Assembly (NCBI GenBank): GCA_002313895.1
Contig: DCAW01000150.1
Location: 1-49,548 of the forward strand
DNA length: 49,548 nt
DNA from: Dehalococcoidia bacterium UBA1123
GTDB lineage: Bacteria; Chloroflexota; Dehalococcoidia; Lucifugimonadales; UBA1123
Direction: 5' to 3'
The notes beneath the pieces were generated by a model that worked only from the letters and a program-made list of their open reading frames with translations, was not told the origin of the DNA and searched no databases. Of this stretch, positions 43,998 to 49,548 are shown one piece after another. The position numbers and the translations under genes are program-made. The first letter of the stretch is position 1; each line of letters opens with the position of its first letter.

Positions 43998-45374
43998 CTA
44001 CGCCCTGGGCAATGCCGCCTGGAGCGCCTGCCGTATCGTGGATGCAGGGACAACTTCTATCGACTTCGATTTGGCATTCTTGTCCCATTGTCTCGCGGGA
44101 ACAATGATTCTGTTCAAGCCAAGACGGTCCGCCTCTGCTATCCGGCGGTCTAATTGCGGCACTGACCGGACCTCTCCACTCAGCCCCACCTCTCCAACGG
44201 CCGCCAATCCTGGCGACAGTGGCACGTCTCGGGCGCTGGAGGCTATCGTCAGCGCCACTCCAAGGTCTGAGGCAGGCTCGGAAACGTGGAGACCGCCCGT
44301 GACGTTCACCACAATATCCTGTCCACCCACATTGACTCCCGCTCTTCGGCCCAACACCGCGCACACCAGAAGCATACGGTTGAAATCCATCCCGCTGGAG
44401 ACTCGCCGTGGAGTCGGCAGCATCGACGCTGATGTCAGCGCCTGTACCTCCGCCAACAGCGGTCTTGTGCCTTCCAGAGTAGCAATGACCACCGAGCCGA
44501 TGGACTCCGTTCCTCTCTCTGCAATGAACGCGGCAGAGGGATCCTCAACCTCTTTCAACCCTGAGCTGGTCATCTCAAACACTCCAACCTCGTTGGTGGA
44601 GCCGAACCTGTTTTTCATCGCCCTCAGCAGACGCCACGCGCTCACCGGATCGCCTTCCATGTGAAGCACGACATCAACCATGTGCTCCATGATTCGCGGC
44701 CCCGCGATGTCGCCGCCCTTCGTTACATGCCCGCTCAGAATCATTGGGATATTGGACGATTTTGCATGTTCTAGAAGTCTTCTTGTGCATTCTCGAATCT
44801 GAGCGACGCTCCCAGGTTCGGACGATACGCTTTCGTCGAACATTGTCTGAATCGAATCGATTATGACAAGGCTCGGCTTCAGGGATTGCGCCTGCTCGAT
44901 CACCTGATCCACGTTGGTCGCAGGCAGAACGTACAGGCCGTCGGTCTGAATATTCATCCTGTTGGACCGCATCTTTATCTGCGCGGCAGATTCCTCGCCG
45001 GTCGCATACAGAGCTTTTGTTCCGTGGCCCGTTTCCGATGCCAACTTCAGTAGCAGAGTCGATTTGCCGATGCCCGGATCGCCGGCAACCAGCGCAAGAG
45101 ACCCCGACACGATTCCCCCGCCCAGAACCCTGTTGACCTCGGCCGAGGAGAACACCATTCGCGGCGTCGATTCAGTGGAAACCTCGGCTAGCGGCGTCGC
45201 GATGGCTGTTGTCGAGCCGGTCCACCCGCCCGTTGCCGAACGCTTGGCCGAGACTTTCATCTCGCCCAGGGTGTTCCATTCGCCGCATGAAGAGCATCGC
45301 CCCTCCCACTTTGAAGACTCGTTTCCGCAGGAGTCGCAGACGAACACTGATCTGGTTTTTGTTTGCCTCGGCAT
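43998..45374 (-). CDS. radA: DNA repair protein RadA (Sms)
   Basis: A 458-residue RecA-like helicase that extends recombination strands. The N-terminal zinc finger (VCDSCGNESSKWEGRCSSC), Walker A (VAGDPGIGKSTLLLKLA), the RadA-specific KNRFG motif and a Lon-like C-terminal domain (SDLGVALTIASSARDVPL) are present. It follows clpC across a hairpin. Confidence 0.96.
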   Translation of the reverse strand: MPRQTKTRSVFVCDSCGNESSKWEGRCSSCGEWNTLGEMKVSAKRSATGGWTGSTTAIATPLAEVSTESTPRMVFSSAEVNRVLGGGIVSGSLALVAGDPGIGKSTLLLKLASETGHGTKALYATGEESAAQIKMRSNRMNIQTDGLYVLPATNVDQVIEQAQSLKPSLVIIDSIQTMFDESVSSEPGSVAQIRECTRRLLEHAKSSNIPMILSGHVTKGGDIAGPRIMEHMVDVVLHMEGDPVSAWRLLRAMKNRFGSTNEVGVFEMTSSGLKEVEDPSAAFIAERGTESIGSVVIATLEGTRPLLAEVQALTSASMLPTPRRVSSGMDFNRMLLVCAVLGRRAGVNVGGQDIVVNVTGGLHVSEPASDLGVALTIASSARDVPLSPGLAAVGEVGLSGEVRSVPQLDRRIAEADRLGLNRIIVPARQWDKNAKSKSIEVVPASTIRQALQAALPRA

Positions 45375-45402
45375 ATCAGTAATCCGCAGTTTTGATCATA
45401 AA

Positions 45403-45438
45403 CAGAGGCCTGGAGACTCAAATATCCCCAGGCCTCTG
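45403..45438 (-). terminator. Hairpin between clpC and radA
   Basis: CAGAGGCCTGG (45403-45413) pairs with CCAGGCCTCTG (45428-45438). On the minus strand the tail is TTTATGATC. It lies 25 bases after the clpC stop and would weaken radA transcription from the upstream promoter. Confidence 0.7.
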
Positions 45439-45462
45439 TCAGTCATCGTCGTGAACGGTTTT

Positions 45463-47934
45463 CTATGTGGAGGCGACTGTGAAAGGCGACCTCGTCTTGA
45501 CGACGATATCGTCGTCTTCAACCTCCACGACGGCCGTGTCTGCCGGGCCGAGTTCTCCGGCCAAAATGGCATCGGACAGCTTGTCTTCCAGGTTGTCCTG
45601 GATGACACGCCTCAGCGGCCTGGCCCCGAAAACAGGGTCGAATCCCTTGTCGCAGAGCCAGTCCTTGGCTTCGTCGGATACCTCCAGATCAATCCCTTTT
45701 TCGATCAGGCTGGAGACAACCTCGTTGAGCATCAGTCCCACAATCGTGGTCATGTGCTCTCGGCTCAATTGATGGAACACCACCGAACCGTCGATACGGT
45801 TCAGGAACTCGGGACGAAAGAAGCGTTTTACTTCGTCCATCACATTGTCCCTCATCCGGTTGTACTTCTCTTCTGATTTCGAGTCAGACTCGTTTCTGGC
45901 CGAGAAGCCGATGGAGCGGTCTTGCCGGATCAGATCGGAACCGATGTTGGACGTCATCACAATGATGGTGTTTCGGAAGTTCACTTTCCGACCCTTGGAG
46001 TCGGTCAGGTGTCCATCATCAAAAATTTGTAGCAGAATGTTGAATACCTCTGGGTGGGCCTTCTCGATCTCGTCGAGGAGAATCACGCAGTAGGACTTGC
46101 GCCGAACCAGTTCCGTCAACTGGCCGCCGTCGTCATATCCCACGTATCCTGGAGGCGCGCCCACAAGGCGGGCAACTGAGTGGCGTTCCATAAATTCCGA
46201 CATGTCGATTCGGATCATCGAGTCCTCGGAACCAAACAGGAATTCGGCCAGCTTCTTGACCAGATAGGTCTTGCCCACACCGGTCGGGCCGAGGAACTGG
46301 AAGATGCCGGTCGGTCGTTTGGGGTCCTTCATTCCTGCGCGGGCACGTCGCACGGCTTTGGACACCAGGTTAATCGCCTCGCTCTGGCCGATAACCTTCT
46401 CTTCGAGCCTTTCTTCCATATGCACCAACCGCTCGGTTTCGGTGGCCGCCAGTCGGGTGACAGGGATGCTGGTCCACATGCTGACAACTTCAGCGATGTT
46501 CTCTTCGTCAACCAGTGGTTGTTCAGAGCCTTGATCGTCTTTCCAGGTCTGCTCAAGCTCGCTCAGCTTGTCCGCGAGTTTGGCTTCCCGGTCCCGAAGC
46601 TCGGCAGCGAACTCATACTGTCGCCCGGCTATCGCCTCGTCTTTTTCCTTCTTGACGCTCTCTAAAAGCTTGGTAGCTTCCTTGACCGAAAGAGGCGTAG
46701 TGCTGTGGTTGATGCGAACCCTGGAGGCAGCTTCGTCGATCAGGTCGATGGCCTTGTCAGGCAGGAACCTGTCGGAGATATAGCGGGCCGCAAGGTTCGC
46801 GGCGGCTCTGAGCGCCTCGTCATTGATCTCAAGCTGGTGGTGTTCTTCGTAGCGGCCCTTGACGCCCCGAAGAATCTCGATGGTCTCGTCAACGGACGGC
46901 TCTTCGACCCTCACGGGCTGGAATCGGCGTTCCAGAGCTGGGTCGCGTTCGACGTATTTGCGATAGTCGTCCAGGGTCGTCGCTCCGATGGTCTGAAGCT
47001 CGCCTCTGGCGAGGGATGGCTTGAGTATGTTGGCAGCGTCAACCGCGCCTTCTGCGGCGCCCGCGCCGACCATCGTGTGAATCTCGTCGATGAACAGCAC
47101 GCAGTTGCCGGAGCCTCGAATCTCTTCGATGACCTTTTTCAGGCGCTCCTCGAACTCGCCGCGATACTTTGTGCCTGCGACCAGCGCGCCCATATCCAGG
47201 GTCACAAGCCGTTTGCCCTGCAAAGTGCCTGGAACGTCGTTGGATGCGATTCGTTGGGCCAGAGCTTCGACGATAGCGGTCTTGCCGACCCCTGGCTCGC
47301 CGACCAGAACCGGGTTGTTCTTAGTGCGGCGGCTGAGAATCTGGGTGACTCGTTGAATCTCCTGTTCTCGCCCTACTGTTGGATCAAGCTTGCCCGCTCG
47401 CGCCGCGGCAGTCAGGTCGATACCCAACTGGTCGAGGGTCGGAGTCTGTGTTTTTGTGCGGCCACTGCCGCTGCCCTGAGACTGTGAAGCGCTCTGGCTC
47501 AGAATCCTGCTGGTTTCGCCCCGGACCTTATCCAGGTTGACCCCCAGGCTCTCCAGAACACCGGCGGGAACGCCTTCGCCTTCGCGAAGAAGCCCGATGA
47601 GCAGATGCTCGGTCCCGATGTAGTTATGGCTGAGTCGTCGAGCTTCATCAACAGCGAGCTCAATGACCTTTTTTGCTCTTGGCGTGAGGCCAATCTCCCC
47701 AGGGGTAGCGCGTTCACCTCTGCCGATGATGAACTCCACCGCGGATCGGACTTTGGTCAGTTCTACTCCGAGGCTCGTGAGAACCTTGGCGGCTACTCCG
47801 TCCGTCTCGCGAACAAGGCCGAGCAGAATATGCTCCGTGCCAATGTAGTTGTGATTGAAGCGTTGAGCTTCTTCCTGGGCCAGGGAAAGGACTCTGCGTG
47901 CCCTCTCCGAGAACTTTTCGAACCTGCTTGCCAT
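45463..47934 (-). CDS. clpC: ATP-dependent Clp protease ATPase subunit ClpC
   Basis: An 823-residue unfoldase. Two N-terminal Clp repeats (FSERARRVLSLAQEEAQRFN and the KKVIELAVDEARRLSHNYIG copy), a first AAA module (VGEPGVGKTAIVEAL), a UVR-containing middle domain (YEFAAELRDREAKL) and a second AAA module (LGPTGVGKTYLVKKLAE) are seen. It feeds substrates to ClpP. The CtsR and McsA/B genes that precede clpC in Firmicutes are absent; rpsA precedes it here, 36 bases away. Confidence 0.97.
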   Translation of the reverse strand: MASRFEKFSERARRVLSLAQEEAQRFNHNYIGTEHILLGLVRETDGVAAKVLTSLGVELTKVRSAVEFIIGRGERATPGEIGLTPRAKKVIELAVDEARRLSHNYIGTEHLLIGLLREGEGVPAGVLESLGVNLDKVRGETSRILSQSASQSQGSGSGRTKTQTPTLDQLGIDLTAAARAGKLDPTVGREQEIQRVTQILSRRTKNNPVLVGEPGVGKTAIVEALAQRIASNDVPGTLQGKRLVTLDMGALVAGTKYRGEFEERLKKVIEEIRGSGNCVLFIDEIHTMVGAGAAEGAVDAANILKPSLARGELQTIGATTLDDYRKYVERDPALERRFQPVRVEEPSVDETIEILRGVKGRYEEHHQLEINDEALRAAANLAARYISDRFLPDKAIDLIDEAASRVRINHSTTPLSVKEATKLLESVKKEKDEAIAGRQYEFAAELRDREAKLADKLSELEQTWKDDQGSEQPLVDEENIAEVVSMWTSIPVTRLAATETERLVHMEERLEEKVIGQSEAINLVSKAVRRARAGMKDPKRPTGIFQFLGPTGVGKTYLVKKLAEFLFGSEDSMIRIDMSEFMERHSVARLVGAPPGYVGYDDGGQLTELVRRKSYCVILLDEIEKAHPEVFNILLQIFDDGHLTDSKGRKVNFRNTIIVMTSNIGSDLIRQDRSIGFSARNESDSKSEEKYNRMRDNVMDEVKRFFRPEFLNRIDGSVVFHQLSREHMTTIVGLMLNEVVSSLIEKGIDLEVSDEAKDWLCDKGFDPVFGARPLRRVIQDNLEDKLSDAILAGELGPADTAVVEVEDDDIVVKTRSPFTVAST

Positions 47935-47970
47935 TATCAGTTTCTCCTCAAGAGGAATGTCATGATCGGG

Positions 47971-49218
47971 CTAGACTTGGAAGTATGCCTCTTCGGCAGC
48001 TTGCTTTAGACTGAGACCCAGCCGCCTGCGATCTGGCTCTATGCGAAGGATCTTAACCTGCACTTCTTCGCCCTCCTTAACAACTTCCCGAGGGTGAGTT
48101 ATCATCCTCGTGGAAAGTTCGGATATATGCACGAGGCCTTCTACACTATCTTCGACGCGCGCAAAGGCCCCAAAGTTTGTTAATTTAGTAATTGTCGCCT
48201 GAACTATGTCACCAACGGCATGCCGTTCGTGAATTGTCTCCCACGGTTCCGGTTGCAACCGGCGGAGACTCAGAGCAATCTTTTTGTTCTCGGCATCGAC
48301 CCGCAGAACGTAAACGTCCAACTCATCGCCGACCTTCACGACCTCATCCGGTGAGTTGACTAGGCTCCACGAAAGCTCAGAGATATGGATGAGGCCGTCG
48401 GCGCCGCCCAGGTCCACGAAGGCCCCGAAACTGCTGATGCCTGTGACCTTGCCCATCCGAATCTCGCCTTCGGTAAGCTCCTCGATCAATCGCGCTTTCT
48501 GTTCGTCCCTCATCTCCTGAACAGCTTGTCTCTCAGAGAATATGGCCCGATTGCGCCCTCGATTAACCTCCAAAACTTTCATCTGGAGGGATTTGCCTAT
48601 GTCTTCAGCTTGCGCCTCTTTCCTGGCGGCGTCAATTTCTGGGTCAACCTCTCCCTCACCGTCCTGATACATACGGAAATGGTCGCGGGACACGCTGACA
48701 AGTTGGGACATTGGCACAAAACCTTGCACGCCTTCAACTTCGACGATTGATCCGCCTCTGTTGAAACCTGTGATCGCGCCAATAATCACTTCGCCGTTAT
48801 CCAGGGCTTTTTCCAGGTACCTCCAACCCTGCTCACCCACCGCGCGGTCGACAGAGAGGATTGCTGGTTGATCGGCAGTCTCAGGTCGAACTACCATCGT
48901 TAATACTGACACGCCGACATCCAGTTCGGCGAGTTCATCTTCGTTAAGGGTTCGCATCTCTGTTGGAGGCACATGGCCTTCGGCCTTCTGGCCGATATTC
49001 ACGAAGATGCCGTCTGCATCCGCCCGCATCACGACGCCTTCTACGACATCGCCTCTGCGAACTGGTTTTATAGGAGCCATGGAGTCAAGAAGCTCGCCCA
49101 TGCCCTGTTCCTGGGAACCGAGGAGATCGTCCATATCCTCGTCATCGGCGTCCAAGAGCCCATCCATGTTATCGAGCATGTCTTGCTCTAGGGTACTGTC
49201 GCGTTCTTCTACGTTCAT
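47971..49218 (-). CDS. rpsA: 30S ribosomal protein S1
   Basis: A 415-residue protein with four S1 RNA-binding domains after an acidic N-terminus. Domain openings are GDVVEGVVMRADADGIFVNI, GEVIIGAITGFNRGGSIVEV, GEIRMGKVTGISSFGAFVDL and GDIVQATITKLTNFGAFARV. It has fewer domains than the six of E. coli, as in many other phyla. It unwinds mRNA for initiation. The start at 49218 is preceded by a strong promoter. Confidence 0.94.
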   Translation of the reverse strand: MNVEERDSTLEQDMLDNMDGLLDADDEDMDDLLGSQEQGMGELLDSMAPIKPVRRGDVVEGVVMRADADGIFVNIGQKAEGHVPPTEMRTLNEDELAELDVGVSVLTMVVRPETADQPAILSVDRAVGEQGWRYLEKALDNGEVIIGAITGFNRGGSIVEVEGVQGFVPMSQLVSVSRDHFRMYQDGEGEVDPEIDAARKEAQAEDIGKSLQMKVLEVNRGRNRAIFSERQAVQEMRDEQKARLIEELTEGEIRMGKVTGISSFGAFVDLGGADGLIHISELSWSLVNSPDEVVKVGDELDVYVLRVDAENKKIALSLRRLQPEPWETIHERHAVGDIVQATITKLTNFGAFARVEDSVEGLVHISELSTRMITHPREVVKEGEEVQVKILRIEPDRRRLGLSLKQAAEEAYFQV

Positions 49219-49253
49219 TTTACCGCTTTCCCGAGTGGGGTTCGGACGTTTTC

Positions 49254-49283
49254 ATTATAGGCGTAATAACTGGGTAGTGTAAA
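49254..49283 (-). promoter_or_regulatory. Sigma-70 promoter of rpsA-clpC
   Basis: On the minus strand TTTACA (49283-49278) and a perfect TATAAT (49259-49254) are 18 bases apart, 36 bases upstream of the rpsA start. Confidence 0.8.
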
Positions 49284-49516
49284 GCCATCTAGGGGTCATG
49301 TGCATGGCTTGAATGTGACCGAAAAACTGGCCCGTCTGAAGTGTGGCTGTGATGCCGACTCCTGCCCAACTCTTTCTCTAAGTGCGTTGATTGTAACATG
49401 CAAGGAAAGTCGTGGAAACCCGTGTTTCAGGAACGTTTTCAGCTACGCAATACGAGGGGGTCGTGCATTCGTAAGGGCAAAATCGGTGGTCGCGGAAATA
49501 TCCGGAAAAGAAAAAT
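49284..49516. other. Gap between 5S end and rpsA promoter
   Basis: No protein gene was recognised. Immediately after the 5S end the minus strand runs ATTTTTCTTTT (49516-49506), a probable rRNA terminator tail. Confidence 0.45.
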
Positions 49517-49548
49517 CCCCTGGCAGTGACTTATTTTCCCACGCCATT
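49517..49548 (-). rRNA. 5S rRNA, 3' end only (cut by window edge)
   Basis: The last 32 bases read on the minus strand as a 5S 3' end: GGCGTGGGAAAATAAGTCAC then TGCCAGGGG, followed by a T-rich tail. The TGCCAGGGG end is the strand that pairs with the 5S start. An rRNA operon therefore probably lies just outside the window. Confidence 0.65.

Overview
The window looks like chromosomal DNA from an uncultivated marine-type Chloroflexota, most likely Dehalococcoidia or the SAR202 side of that class. The supporting signs are protein style (for example a primase zinc ribbon with a CFGAC spacing), a gene mix of RraA-like, LLM-type flavin oxidoreductase, 2-hydroxyacid dehydrogenase and cupin genes, nickel superoxide dismutase, and several dispersed palindromic intergenic repeats. 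The taxonomic placement is inference; no 16S gene is present, only the 3' end of a probable 5S gene at the right edge.

Layout. (1) 154-6369, minus strand: a metabolic operon running from a small unknown gene through a frameshifted OsmC gene, an RraA-like gene, a D-2-hydroxyacid dehydrogenase, two cupins and a three-gene cobalt-type nitrile hydratase/thiocyanate hydrolase (beta subunit split in two) to a ThDP enzyme. A divergent 3-hydroxyisobutyrate/tartronate-semialdehyde-type reductase follows at 6653, with a 12-bp perfect inverted repeat in between. (2) 8850-14201, plus strand: dgt, two small unknown genes, dnaG and rpoD, a macromolecular-synthesis operon. (3) 14374-36995: an accessory zone with a DUF362 protein, HtrA-like protease, YihY, alpha/beta hydrolases, AlkA, an MFS carrier, a B3/B4 protein, NiSOD, cupins, PanE-like and LLM enzymes, a peptidase, an MBL hydrolase and LarA. 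Five genes here are broken (a large MalT/SARP-like regulator, a GNAT, a DUF1697 gene, RadC and the tail of a HAD gene); OsmC in region 1 makes six in the window. (4) 37215-42263, minus strand: tRNA-Tyr, tRNA-Thr, tuf, rpmG, secE, nusG, rplK, rplA, an L10 leader with attenuator, rplJ and rplL. (5) 42747-49548, minus strand: 5S rRNA end, rpsA, clpC, radA and larC.

How the genes fit together. Regions 2, 4 and 5 are housekeeping and intact. The accessory zone mixes working catabolic genes with decaying ones. Nickel recurs: NiSOD, the nickel-pincer racemase LarA and its cofactor enzyme LarC lie within 18 kb of one another, while the maturation partners SodX, LarB and LarE are not in the window. 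The split nitrile hydratase operon is the best candidate for an under-described metabolic system.
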